A stretch of 64,000 nucleotides of DNA from assembly GCF_038396675.1 (NCBI RefSeq), contig NC_088934.1, positions 45,251,001-45,315,000 on the forward strand, written 5' to 3'. Positions 10,679-21,599 of the stretch are shown here, piece after piece. The first letter of the stretch is position 1; each line of letters opens with the position of its first letter. The notes under the pieces were generated by a model. It was not told the origin of the DNA. It saw only the letters and a program-made list of their open reading frames with translations, and did no database searches. A program made the translations under genes and the position numbers. Origin of the DNA: Hydra vulgaris. Its lineage: Eukaryota; Cnidaria; Hydrozoa; Anthoathecata; Hydridae.

Positions 10679-11687
10679 GATTACAATAACAACATAATAA
10701 TGATAATAAAGCAACGACAACAACGATAATAAAAAATATGATACAAAAAATAGAAACAGCAAAAATAAAAAATAAATTGAATTAAAAAAAAAACTATATT
10801 AGTACCAGACTCTGTGATCTGCAAAAAATTTTCAAATGATAAAAATCCACATTTTAAACTGTTTTTTATTTCCAAAAAAGAATTTATCCATTCATCTTGC
10901 AAAACAGAACTAACACACCCAAAAATAAATTTCTCAGTTTCTTCACTTTCAATGACTACTTTAAAGGCATACTGGTGAGATTTTAAACTATTAACTTTTT
11001 CAACAAAAGTAACAGATTCGATATTGTGTGATATACTCAAGTCTATAAGTGATTCATTTCCATATAGTTCAAGGGCAAAAGGATTAGAACGCAAAACCAA
11101 ATAAGTCTTGTTCAAACTCTAAAAAAGTTTTTTTTTTAATTAAAAAAAAAAAAAAGTATTACTTATTTGCCAAAGTCTATAAATAGACACGACACAATAT
11201 TGTTTTCCATCAAGTTGGTATTTCAATACATGCTTAATGATATGAAGACCATATTTTTTTACTTTTTATTATTAACTATTTAATTAACTAACAAATGCGT
11301 CCGCATTTAAAGTGTATCTCTATAATTATGATTTCTCTGATCTAATGGCAAGTGTTATAGAAAACGGATGTTTAATTGCAACGCTTAATCCGGTCTCGTG
11401 TGATATTTATAAAAAAGAGTTCTGGTAATAATACCAGACAAATATATTCTTATGCTTAAATAAAATTAATACTGGCAGTAGCTTCTATTGATAATAAAAT
11501 TGATTATTTTAAATTAACTGTTAAATAGTATCTGATTTTTTTAAATTTTGCAAATACCTATGACGTTTAAAAAAAAGCATGTAACAAAAAATAAAAAATT
11601 TACCTTCGAAAATACTGATGATTTCTTTACAATCTTAACATCAATATAACCTTGTCTTACAATTTTATGATGTGAAGCTGACCTCAT
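8732..11687 (-). CDS. PH-domain adaptor-like protein, four exons
   Basis: Exons on the minus strand: 11687-11604 (ATG, 28 codons, donor GTAAAT), 11118-10806, 10522-9456 and 9307-8732 (stop). All introns begin GT and end TTAG or TTTAG; lengths sum to 2040 nt, 679 residues, with every junction in phase. Residues about 10-120 form a pleckstrin-homology domain: a GYIDVKI start, a KTYLVLR strand and the C-terminal-helix Trp in DEWINSF. PH domains bind phosphoinositides or proteins at the membrane. The rest is low-complexity Ser/Lys/Asn-rich sequence with a possible SH3-binding motif PPVPER, a coiled-coil-like LKEFQEKLRQKYY stretch, and in the last exon degenerate 14-residue repeats around INLQPTDC and VNLQSTNC. 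The architecture suggests a GAB/DOK/IRS-like docking adaptor; that is inference. No catalytic domain is seen. Frame intact, so probably the only complete host gene here. Confidence 0.8.
10537..10679. repeat. (TTA)n microsatellite in intron
   Basis: About 140 bp of TTA repeats with a few TTG and TAC interruptions, wholly inside the second intron of the PH-domain gene and 15 nt from the acceptor of exon 3. The poly-asparagine frame it creates is not coding. Confidence 0.95.
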
Positions 11688-12433
11688 ATTTAATAAATAG
11701 TTTTATAATATCTCGCTGTAATAAAAATTTAAAAAAACTTTTGATGTTCGTATGATAAATTATTTGTTAATAAATAGTTAAAAACGTTATTTTAAAAGCA
11801 AACACGAAATTCGAAACGAAACTAACTTAGAAACTACATTAAAGGAGGCTCAGGCTGAAAATAGAATTTTAGGTTAAAAGTATTTTAAGAAACATCTCTT
11901 TTTATTTCGTTTTCAAAATAATTTTTTTTTTTTGAAGTCGTTTAAAATAAAAAAAATCATGTTGCATTTTCTTCATTGGCACAGTTTTAGACGCAAAAAG
12001 ATTTTCAAAGAGAAATCAATTAAAGTAAATTATGAAAAATGTACATAAAAGTACTAAAGTAATTATTTATTTAAAAAAATAACAACAAAATAAACAATAA
12101 CAGTCAAACCGAGAGTTTTCTTGTCATTTATCTAAATGACAAAGTTCATACCAATTAATTATCATTTTTCAACAAATTGAATTATATCAGTGGAAATTTT
12201 AAGAAAATGATGAGGAAGCAATTTCTTAAAAATTTGAACAATTCTAGCAAAAATCCTCAAAACTAAAAATCTGCCGACTTAAATGTGTCAAATTACCAAC
12301 TAGCCGACTAAATTCCTGACTAAAAGTTGAATACCTGTATGAAACTGTTCATGGATTAAACTATAAAAATACTGAATATTATATTACAGGGTCGACGTCA
12401 CGTTTTCCGAAGTTTTACACTTATTAGTAACTA
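11688..12433. other. Upstream region of PH-domain gene
   Basis: AT-rich, no open frame. It must hold the promoter of the PH-domain gene, but no TATA box or initiator can be singled out in this base composition. Confidence 0.4.
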
Positions 12434-12983
12434 TGATTCAATAAAATTCTTAGAAATTCGTATTGATGAAAATTTATCATGGCTTCCCCGTTTAAGTTAT
12501 ATTCAATAAAAATTAGTAAAATAATTGGCTTGATGTACCGAACTTGTCCATATGTAACATCAGAAAGTCTGAAACTAGTATATTTTGGCCTAATACATTG
12601 TCTCATTTACTATTTCAATATTGCATGGGCTAGTACTCAACCGACAAAACTTAAAAAAATATTTTCTCAACAAAAACATGCATGCAGATTTATATATAAG
12701 AAAAAAAAAAAGAACAAAACCATTAATAAAAGACATGCAAATGATGAATATTTATGAAATCAATATTTACCAACACCTAACTTTTATGTATAAATGTAAC
12801 AACAGTTTGATTCCAAGAAACTTTAATGATAAATTTACGAAAAATGTAAATAAAAAGTATTCTCTTGAAATAAACCAATGGAATACTTATAAATTGCCAA
12901 GAATTAGACTTTTCAATCCTACCCACGTTTTTAAAAAAAAATTAATTTTTTTATACAACCCTCCTAGCTATATAAATTATTAA
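12434..12983 (+). pseudogene. LINE reverse transcriptase 3' fragment
   Basis: Translated pieces in three frames match the C-terminal part of non-LTR retrotransposon polymerases of the CR1/jockey type: FLEIRIDENLSW, then KISKIIGLMYRTCPYV, then LKLVYFGLIHCLIYYFNIAW, then LTFMYKCNNSLIPRNF. This is the thumb and post-thumb region that follows the catalytic palm; the palm itself is absent, so the copy is 5'-truncated. Frameshifts lie near 12500 and in the A-run at 12700. A T/A-rich tail follows. Related but separate fragments lie at 16103-16729 and 42225-43654. Confidence 0.75.
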
Positions 12984-13145
12984 AAACAATTCAAATATTC
13001 ATTTTTAATTATCTTTTTTAAAATATTTTTTAAAAAGTTTTTCTATATGAAAATACTTGAAAAAATGCATCTAAAATACAAAGAAAATACAATATATTTA
13101 TAGTATATTTCGAACATCAGTTCTTCTCAGTACATCCAAGTCTTT

Positions 13146-13212
13146 GTAATATACAACCCAGTCGTCCGGGCAACGTCCGTAAGACATCCGACGGACGTCC
13201 CGCGGACAACGC
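13146..13212. repeat. GC-rich CGTCCG repeat block
   Basis: Repeated GACGTCCG/CGTCCGGG/ACGTCCGT words stand out against the AT-rich background. Similar words build the minisatellite at 54695-54895, suggesting related interspersed repeats. Confidence 0.55.
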
Positions 13213-13624
13213 ATGCCCACTGGAAAATAACCTTTCTGATTTGAGATGAAAATGGGTGAGCATGATTTCCCGGGCAGTATGATAATTTAGCTTTTACTCG
13301 TTTATTTTTGGCTTTTTTTAACAAAGATTGCTGTTTTATTACCGATTATATTGTTTATTTGTAGTATTTTTTATCAACCATTAAATCAATCAATTGAGTT
13401 AAAAAAAATAGTACAGTTTTTCAACATGAAAAGTGATTTTTTGAAAAAAAAAAAAAATTCAAATAAATTTTAATTTAGATTTCCGTATGAACTTACAACC
13501 ATTTTATTATTGTGTACTTATATGTGTTAAGTGTAAAATAATTTTGTTTTTTTAGTCGCTTAAAATATTTACAGAGGTTTTTGGCACCAATATGTCAACT
13601 ATACCACTTTGATCGTTAAATATT

Positions 13625-13682
13625 CGGGGCTCATTGATCAGATGATCATTGATCGGGGCTCATTGATCGGATGATCAAAATA
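13625..13682. repeat. Two 29-bp tandem units
   Basis: CGGGGCTCATTGATCRGATG followed by ATCATTGAT or ATCAAAAT, twice in tandem with one internal difference. The unit itself is rich in TGATCA-type palindromes. Confidence 0.8.
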
Positions 13683-13989
13683 CCCTATATAACTTATATT
13701 AAAAGACTTATACTTTTTGTTTAACTTTATACATTTAAACGAATGACATGTACTTACAATAAATAAAAATCTTTTATATAACAAGTAGTATTTTTTAACA
13801 TTTCATTTTTAAAATGTTACAATGTTAAAAATAAAATTAATAATATTAGCTTTTAGTTTTACACAAGTTTTACGATTAGTTTACATAAGATTATTATGCA
13901 AAATGCTTTTTTTTAAAAATAAATATCTAATATTAACTTTTTTTTTTTTAAATTTTCAGATCTTTAAATGGTTAGGTAAAAAAAAAAAA

Positions 13990-15290
13990 AACAGCAGACA
14001 GAGTTGTTTTACCATGTAAAACAATAAAAGCAGCTGTTTATGAAGTTTTTGAGAAAGCCTGCCCATTGAATGTTGTAACTCGCAAGTTTAGCATAAATCA
14101 AATAACTTTAAAAAGATTTTGTCTTAAAAATCAAATCAAAGTAAATCTTTTAAGCCTAGTTACAACAATAAACAAGTTTTTTTCCAAAAGATGAACAAGG
14201 TTTACTAAGTTGTTTACTACTTGAATTGAAAATGAACTATGGGCTTTCAATTAAGTCAACTCTATTATTGGCATAAGAGTTTGCTGTAAAAAATAATAAG
14301 ATCTGCCCATCATCATATACTAAAAATAAATTGCAGGAATGGGTTGGTTGCAAGACTTTATAAAAAGCAACCAGAGCTGTCTCTACGAACACCTGAAGCA
14401 ACTAGCTCTGCTCGATCAACTGCCTTTAACCGACACACTGTAGGATAATTTTTCAAAACCTCAGAATTGTAAGAAAGCGAAATAAATTTGATTCTTACAA
14501 TATACATAATGTTCATGAAACTGGTTTAACAACCATACAAAAGCCAGTAAAAGTGTTAGCAGGTAAAGGAAGTAAATAAGTTGGAAGAATCACATTTGCA
14601 GAACGAGGAGCATTGGTAACTGTATGTTGTGCTTCAAATGCAAATGGAAACTTTATTATTCCACTATTTCTTTTACCTAAGATAAAATTTCATGATTACA
14701 CAATAAAGGAAGTTTCTACTGGATTGCAAAATTCATATTTCTGTCGGAGATTTGGAATTTGCAATTCAACATGGAATTACAATGCTGAGTTTTCCTCCCC
14801 ATTGCATCCATAAATTACAACCATTGGATAGTACTGTTTTTGGACCGTTTAAAAGGTTCTACAATGTTGCATGTGACAATTTGATGGCCAATTCAGAATT
14901 TTTTTAAAATGATAAGTATTTACCATCATCAATAACAAATCGTGCTGCTCCAAATATAGTATACACAATTCTTGTGGAGCCTGAAATGTAGGTAGCACAT
15001 CATAAAATAAGTTTTTAAGCAAACTGTCACCAAGCATTGTCTTATTATTCTCACCTGAGGATTTGAAACCTTACCCAAAAGCATCTGCTAGAAAAAGAAA
15101 TGTTAAGAGTAGGCAGCTAAAATCCAGGATCTCAATTGATGCTCCAATCAGAAATGGAATTTGCTAATTAGAAAAAAAGAAAACCCTAAATCAAACTAAC
15201 CAACAAACGAAAATTATGACAAAAGATAAAAAAATGGAAGAAGTTAAAAATTACTTGCTTAGGAATAAAAAAACAATGTAAAGTAAAAAC
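13990..15290 (+). pseudogene. Pogo/jerky-like transposase relic
   Basis: Conserved blocks appear in order with many frameshifts and stops: a psq-type helix-turn-helix region (TIKAAVYEVFEKACPLNVV, then FSINQITLKRF), LSLRTPEATSSARSTAFNRH, VGRITFAERGALVTVCCASN, GNFIIPLFLLP, then HCIHKLQPLDSTVFGPFKRF and a C-terminal LKPYPKASARKRN. This is the order found in pogo-group (Tc1/mariner superfamily) transposases, which cut and paste DNA with a DDE nuclease. The segment that should carry the second catalytic Asp is missing near 14730, so the copy is deleted as well as shifted. No TIRs were found. Confidence 0.75.
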
Positions 15291-15357
15291 AGCTTCTGGC
15301 TATGGTAACACGTTATAAAAAAAAAACCTTATAAATTAAATTTTATGCACTTGTTCT

Positions 15358-15556
15358 TATTTTTTTTTTTATTTTTTTTTTTTAAGTGCCCTAAGAAGTC
15401 CTTACGGTCTTGTCACAGAACACCGCGGAAGTGCATTTAACCAGGAAGTTCACGCCTCCTTCCTTACCGTGACGCGAAAATTTGTCTAGAGCTCGTTTTA
15501 AACCTAGATCTCCTGCTTATAAAGCAAGCGCTCTAAACACTGCGCCACGGCCACAC
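15358..15556 (-). mobile_element. tRNA-derived SINE, copy 1
   Basis: On the minus strand the head (15556 downward) is tRNA-like: an A-box-like GTGGCGCAGTG, an anticodon-arm region and a B-box region decayed from GGTTCGAA. A unique body runs to 15386, then a poly-A tail (T-run 15358-15383 on plus). About 90 per cent identical by eye to the copy at 21373-21571. Mutations in the B box show it is inactive. Confidence 0.85.
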
Positions 15557-16102
15557 AAATTTTAACGTTGGTTCTAGTAAATAATTCGCCAGAAAAAGAT
15601 CCCCACAAAAATAATCCCCCCAAAATAACCTCCCGCGAAAAAAATCCCGTAAAAAATCCCTTTAGAGAAATTTTTTATTGTTTATTTATTTTTTTAAACT
15701 GATAGGTTGACTGCCATAACCATAACCGTCCGCAAATGTAGCGGATTTTTATTCCTTGTATGTTCTACCTATTTGCCAGTCGATGTGTGTTCACTCCTTG
15801 CATATTCAACCTATTTTTCAGTTGATGCATGTACAATTCTTGAATGTTCTATTTTAATGTATCTATTTTTCAATCAATGAATGTATACTTGCATATTTTA
15901 ACTATTTGTTAGTCAATATATAAAATAATGAAGGATTAAGGTTTTGCTTGTAACATATTTGTTGTTACATAATATGCATGTATAAAATATTTATATTATG
16001 AATTGCAATAAATTCTGGAAAGAATTTAAAAGAAAAAAAAAACTGATTTAAATATAGATATTCTTATAAATCAATTAGAGTAACATTTTAAAAAGTTATT
16101 TA
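15557..16102. other. Non-coding; AAAATCCC-type repeats
   Basis: From 15585 to 15665 irregular repeats of AAAAAATCCC and CCCCAAAATAA occur. The remainder is AT-rich without an open frame. Confidence 0.5.
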
Positions 16103-16729
16103 GTGAACGCTAATGGTCAGACCGGTATGAGTAGGGAAATGCTTAAAATACTAGTTCAAGTATGGAGAAACCATAATGGTCTTTTTCAGACAAAGATGTC
16201 CTTTGCAATAGGTTTTTTGTATAAGACAAGACTTTTTCTCGATAGTAAATCACGTAATATGCTTTACTTTAGTCTTGTTCATAGTCAGCTTTTGTACAGA
16301 AAATTGTATGGGCCAGTACCCATAAAACCAAACTGCTAAAATTGCAAAGCCTGCAAAACAATGCATACCAAGCAATTAATTATTTAAATAGGTTAGTAAA
16401 CCCAGCCTCAGTGATGAAAAGCATAATGGTTCTAGATATTGAGAAACTTAATACATTACAGATATTACTTTTTATGTATAATTATAAAAACAATCTTCTA
16501 CCAAGCGTTTTTTCATATAATTTCTTGATATCATTTTCTAAAAAAAATAATCTGTGTTTAAATACCAGGTACAACTATCACCTAGGAAAAATTAAATCAC
16601 AGCAGTCAAATTTTCTAATTACAAACTGTGGTCCATCAATATGGAATCATTTCCAAAATAAAAAATAAAAGACCTAAAAAGCATTCCATCGTTTAAACGA
16701 CAAATTAAAATGCATCTCGTTAATTCCTG
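16103..16729 (+). pseudogene. LINE reverse transcriptase 3' fragment
   Basis: Two overlapping frames give the post-palm region of a CR1/jockey-type polymerase: IGFLYKTRLFLDSKSRNMLY, then LQSLQNNAYQAINYLNR, LQILLFMYNYKNNLLPS, CGPSIWNHFQNK and a final LKSIPSFKRQIK. A frameshift lies near 16345. The palm with the YADD motif is absent (5' truncation). It ends close to a T-rich stretch and the (TA)n tract that hosts the next transposon. Confidence 0.75.
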
Positions 16730-16991
16730 ACATATATATTATAATTTACAGTATTTGTTTTCAGATTAAAAAAATTTTTTTCTCCTTTTTTTTTCTTCGG
16801 ATTTGTTTTAATATTTTTTGTTTTCACTTTTACACTAAAAAAATATGAGTTTTGCTTTATTGAATTTTTTATTTTACTTTTATTAAATTGTTTTTTTTAT
16901 ATTTAATGAGTGACTAAAGGGGCTGTATGAAAAGGTTGTGATAATAAACGCATCATTCTTACCGTCTTTGAGCCCTTTACTGATTATCACA

Positions 16992-17188
<197 letters not shown>

Positions 17189-17441
17189 TGAAGGGGTCAG
17201 GGCAAATACAGGGGATGTCAGTTTTTGAAAATTTTGCGATTTTTTTATTAACATGTTATACAGATCATAGGCTACATTCTACATTGAATTTGAAGCAAAA
17301 AAATAAAAACTAAGGTGCCAATTTAGGGATTAAAGAATACCCCTGCACTTAAAAACAGGGAATGTATTGCTGTTGCTACCGTAAAACCAGGAATGTCCGA
17401 TATTTTTTGTTTTGAAAAGGATAAATACGGCCGAAAAAATA

Positions 17442-17516
17442 ATGGCAGACGCACATCCTGAAATCACAAAAAAACCTAGAAAAAGACAAGTAAATGGCAG
17501 AAAACGAGATAGTTAA
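17442..17516 (+). other. Upstream 24-codon ORF, likely former N-terminus
   Basis: ATG followed by a short Lys/Arg-rich peptide (MADAHPEITKKPRKRQ...) and a TAA just before an 11-base A-run. Basic N-termini of this type are common in this family, so a one-base indel plus stop may have cut it off from the main frame that starts at 17525. Alternatively it is an upstream ORF. Confidence 0.4.
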
Positions 17517-17524
17517 AAAAAAAA

Positions 17525-19740
17525 ATGAAACTTTCAAGTCATATAATAGGCGAGTCTTGTAACTGCATTCGTTTAAAGTGTTTTAAAGTTATTAGTTTGC
17601 AAGATAGACAAACAATTTTGGACAAGTTCAATCAAATGTCATGTAAAGACCAACAGGATGCTTTTTTGACATCGATTGTAACTCCAATGGAAGCGAGACA
17701 AAAAAGACCTAGAATACGAAGTGAAGATTTACACTGCTATTCTTATCAATATCATTTATTAATAGCAAGAGACTCCTATGTAAAAATTCAAATTTGTTAT
17801 AAAGCGTTTCTTTCTATATTTAACATAAGCAAATCTAGGCTTGAAAGAATACAGAAGGTCTTAACAACGACTGGTAAGTAGTTATGCATTTTCATAAAGC
17901 AAGTAATTTTTTTTTCAAAATATTTTCAGAGTACACACAAACTTATTTATTGGCAAGTTAGTGCAAAAGCAAAGTCAAAACTAATAAAAAAGTTGTCAAG
18001 TATATTATTGAATAATGTTTATTGGATTATGATTAAATAACGTTTATAAGTTTTTGGTATAATATACCACCATAAACCAATGAGCATATATTGGATTTTT
18101 ATTTTTAATTTATAATAAAATTAAAATAATTTAAAGTTTCAGAATATAAATATAAAAATGTTTTTCAGCCTAGTAATCATAATCGTCATATCCATTTTCC
18201 ACTTTCAGTTTTGGTTCTTTTAGTTTAAGAATTGGTTTGTTCTTTTTTTTAATTCTGTTGAAACATATTACTTTTTTTTATAGGAATATCGCCTAAAGAT
18301 CAAAGAGGGAAACACATGAACTGTCCTCGAAATTTTACAAAAGACAAAAATGAGAGAATCATAAATCATATTCGATCTTTTAGAGGACAGCAGTCTCATT
18401 ACTCTCTCAAAGATTCTAAGAAAGTCTACCTTCCTGAAGATCTTAATCTTAGCAGGATGCATGCAATGTATTTAGAAAGTCTCCAAGGTAAAACCTGTTC
18501 AAGAGAAAGTTATAGGTAAGCAAAAAAACAAAACAAAATTTTATTGTGGCTGATTTTTGAGCAATATTTATAACATTGTAGACAGTTCTTATTTATCTTA
18601 ATAATATTAGATCTTATTAGTATTATTTTTTTTATATTCAGATGCATGTTTAATAAGAAGTTTAACATTGCCTTTGGTTACACAAGAAAAGACACATGTT
18701 CAACATGCGATAGATTTAAAATAGATTTGTCAAATAGTCATCCTAAACATGAACTAGAAAAACTTCTAGCTGAGGGAGAGCTTCACTGGAAAAAAGGAAA
18801 ACTTTTTTATGAAAGGAAAACTGTTGCTGTACATAGTGCACACTCTTTGACCTGGTTTGCTGCAATTGCGTTTGATTATTGGAAGAATCTTCCGTGCCCT
18901 AATATTACAACCAATGATACATATTACAAACGAAAACTTTCTTTGTATACTTTTAACATACATAACCTGGGGGCTAATAAAGTTTACCTTTTTTCCTATG
19001 ATGAGACAATAGGAAAAAAAGGATTGAATGATGTAGCATCAATGTTGTTGCACTACTTTATTGAAATCCTGTCTAAAGTAGTCACTCACCTTCAACTCTT
19101 CTGTAATTCATGTCCTGGACAGAATAAAAATTGGACTATGCTACGATTTCTTCACTACATGGTCCATCAGAAAAAAAGATTTGAAAATATTAAACTATCT
19201 TTTCCTATCAGAGGACACTCTTATATGGAATGTGATCGAGACATAATCGTAATCAATCAAAAGATTCATATAGATACTCCAGCTGACTGGTGTAGGTACT
19301 TTGAGGATGCAAGAAAAAGTCCTTCTCCTTTTTATATAATTTCAGTTGAAAACACCATGCTTCTAAATATAGAAAAGCACATTAAAACTTTATATTTTAC
19401 CTCATTTCCAATTCAAACTCAGACGCTTCAAGAAATTGTAATTTCAAAAACTCACCCAGATAAAATAATTTACAGAGATAGCTGGAATGAACCATTTCTT
19501 GAGGCTACTGTCACAAAACCAATTAAAAAGAAGAGAATATTTTTAGAGCCCCTTCAACCTTTAAACAGAGTCCTCATACCTATTTCATTAGCAAAGTATA
19601 AAGACCTACAACATCTCAAACTCTTTTGCAAGCTTGATGCACGAGAATTTTATGACTATCTTCCGTATGAAAAAGATGGTCAATCATCTCCTGTAAATGA
19701 TTACTCTGACTTTGATGAAGATGAAGAAATTGAATTGTAA
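17525..19740 (+). CDS. Transposase-like protein, DUF7869-like
   Basis: Exons 17525-17873, 18284-18515 and 18642-19740, each with GTAAG donor and AG acceptor, join in phase to 560 codons including the stop. The protein has CNCIRLKCF near the start, a CSTC pair (TRKDTCSTCDRF) and an RNase-H-like core: LFSYDETIGKKG, FCNSCPGQNKNW and FPIRGHSYMECDRD. These three blocks occur in order in a widespread eukaryotic family, annotated as far as I recall as DUF7869, thought to be transposases. In relatives the second block usually reads with Asp at FCDSC or FSDNC; here it is Asn (AAT), so catalysis may be lost despite the open frame. The C-terminus is acidic. The start codon is uncertain because a basic upstream ORF lies in another frame. 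Sole gene of the TIR element. Confidence 0.7.
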
Positions 19741-19932
19741 AATTTAAATTTAATCTTGTTTTTTACTTTTTGATTGATCGTATATTTCTTTTAAGGGATT
19801 TTATACATAGGCCTATTTATCAATTTGTTTATATTTATTGATGCTGAGCTGATTAGTTTTTTAAATACATATATATCATATATTCTTGTTATTATTCTTT
19901 GAAATGTATAAATTTGTTGAATTCATATATTC

Positions 19933-19933
<1 letters not shown>

Positions 19934-20021
<88 letters not shown>
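19934..20021. repeat. (TA)n tract inside transposon
   Basis: About 88 bp of TA in the 3' region of the element at 17189-20414, between the stop codon and the right TIR. Confidence 0.95.
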
Positions 20022-20024
<3 letters not shown>

Positions 20025-20414
20025 TTATATTCCTAATATATTCTTATATATTCTTTTGAATATTCGTTGGAATAAAAAGTAACTTAAAAAAAAAAGATAA
20101 TATTGGTTTGTGAAAGGATATTAGCGCTTAAATCGCTCAAAGGTAACCCCAGTTTTAAAGAAATGTGTTGTGCAAATCAAAAACAGGGAACGTCATATTT
20201 AGAGACAGGTTGCAAAATTTAATAGCAAACAGTTTTTGTAACTATTTAAAAACATTATATTTTTTTCATTCATTCTAAAGTCAATAAAAAAATAAAATCA
20301 AGATTAAACTTCATCTTGTAAGATTAAGGGGTAAAGGTAGACTTTGAAAATTGATTTTGAGTTTTCTCAGTTTGCGAAAAACTGACATCCCCTGTTTTTG
20401 CCCTTACCCCTTCA

Positions 20415-21372
20415 TATATATATATATATATATATATGAACGGGCGGGTAAAAAATAATACTTTTTGCAAATGTTGTTCTTATAAAAAATCACTGAAAAC
20501 TATTTATTTAGTCATGTCATTTTTTTTAGAGTTGTTCTTTTTCATTTATTTCTAAACTTTATTTTACTTCAAGTGTCTAAGTAACACAAGTCTCAATTAC
20601 GGTTTAGAAATATTAGAATGTCTATTGTTTTAGGTGCCGAAGATGCATACCGTCGATCGACGACATGACGAGCAGTCGAGAAAATATGTTCTGATGGCAC
20701 TGAAGTTGCATTTATGCACATTTACTTGCGCGCTAAAATACAAACTGTATCTTCTATTTTCCAGGTTTTGTCCGAGAGACAAATTAATTAAAACAAGTTA
20801 GAGAAGTTCTGATTAAGGTTAAGAAAATCAATGTATCATCAACCATAGGAATATTAATAATAATATATTGTATATATTAATATATTATGTATTAATATTC
20901 ATTAAGGAATAATAAGTGAGTATCTGAATCAGAAACTCAAATAACTTTCCGAACGTTCAATGTTTTCTGATGGTGATAAAGAAATCTTAACTATTGAAAT
21001 TCGTAACGAATTTTCGGGTAGCATTATTAAATGATGGGTAACCGTCGCTTGATAAGTTTAGAATCCATTTCATTAATATTTAAAGTTTATAATCATTAAT
21101 TGTAATACTAGCAGTAGGCAACCCGTAATACGGGTTTGAAGTAAAAAAATTATTAATAATAATTTAATTTGTTTTCTTTAATGAAATATAAATTTTTTAA
21201 TACTTTTTTAGTTCTGCTTACTTTTATTTTTCTTGGCTTAAACAAAGTTAAACAAAACTGTAAGCTTCATTAAAAATAAAGTTAACCATTTATTTCGCAA
21301 CGTTCGGACATTAAATGCGCAAATCACAACAAAATCGTTTTGTTAAAATATGATTTGAATTATATGCATAGA
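20415..21372. other. Intergenic, no gene
   Basis: Begins with a short TA tract. A GC-richer patch at 20633-20750 (GATCGACGACATGACGAGC) and the phrase GGCAACCCGTAATACGGGTT near 21117, containing the palindrome ACCCGTAATACGGGT, look like parts of interspersed repeats. No coding frame supported. Confidence 0.45.
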
Positions 21373-21571
21373 TTTTTTTTTTTTTTATGCTGTTATTTAG
21401 GTGCCCCAAGAAGACCTAACGGTCTTGTCACAGAGCACCGCGGAAGTGCATTTAACCAGAAAGTTCACGCCTCCTTCCTTACCGTGACGCGAAAATATGT
21501 CCAAGGCTCGTTTCGAACCTGGATCTCTTGCTTACAAAGCAAGCGCTCTAACCACTGCGCCACGGCCGCAC
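21373..21571 (-). mobile_element. tRNA-derived SINE, copy 2
   Basis: Minus strand, head at 21571: A box GTGGCGCAGTGG, anticodon arm CTTGC-TTTGTAA-GCAAG (TGT anticodon, tRNA-Thr-like) and intact B box GGTTCGAAAC. Body to 21401, then poly-A (T-run 21373-21386 on plus). The Pol III boxes are better preserved than in copy 1. TTATTTA-type words on both sides may be the target duplication. Not a real tRNA gene: acceptor stem and 3' processing context are absent. Confidence 0.85.
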
Positions 21572-21599
21572 TAATTATTTAAGTCTTATTTTAAAATTC

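Larger units (their letters stand above)
17189..20414 (+). mobile_element. 3.2-kb TIR transposon in (TA)n
   Basis: TIRs of 38 bp with two mismatches, TGAAGGGGTCAGGGCAAA at 17189-17226 and its complement at 20377-20414, are flanked by TA on both sides and lie within TA repeats. Shared words related to the TIR motif CAGGGGATGTC recur inside (17354, 17388 and 20185 as CAGGGAATGT, CCAGGAATGTCC and CAGGGAACGTC). They may be subterminal transposase-binding sites. One spliced plus-strand gene fills the interior. A TA or AT target duplication is likely but hidden by the microsatellite. Confidence 0.85.

Noticed and set aside
10523-10762. Poly-asparagine open frame on the minus strand
   Set aside because: It is the translation of the (TTA)n microsatellite inside an intron of the PH gene; the flanking exons splice in phase without it.
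13625-13682. CRISPR-like repeat array
   Set aside because: Only two adjoining 29-bp units without spacers, in a eukaryotic genome.
21500-21571. A functional tRNA-Thr gene
   Set aside because: A and B boxes and an anticodon loop are present, but the sequence continues into a SINE body with A tail, the acceptor stem does not close, and a second mutated copy exists.
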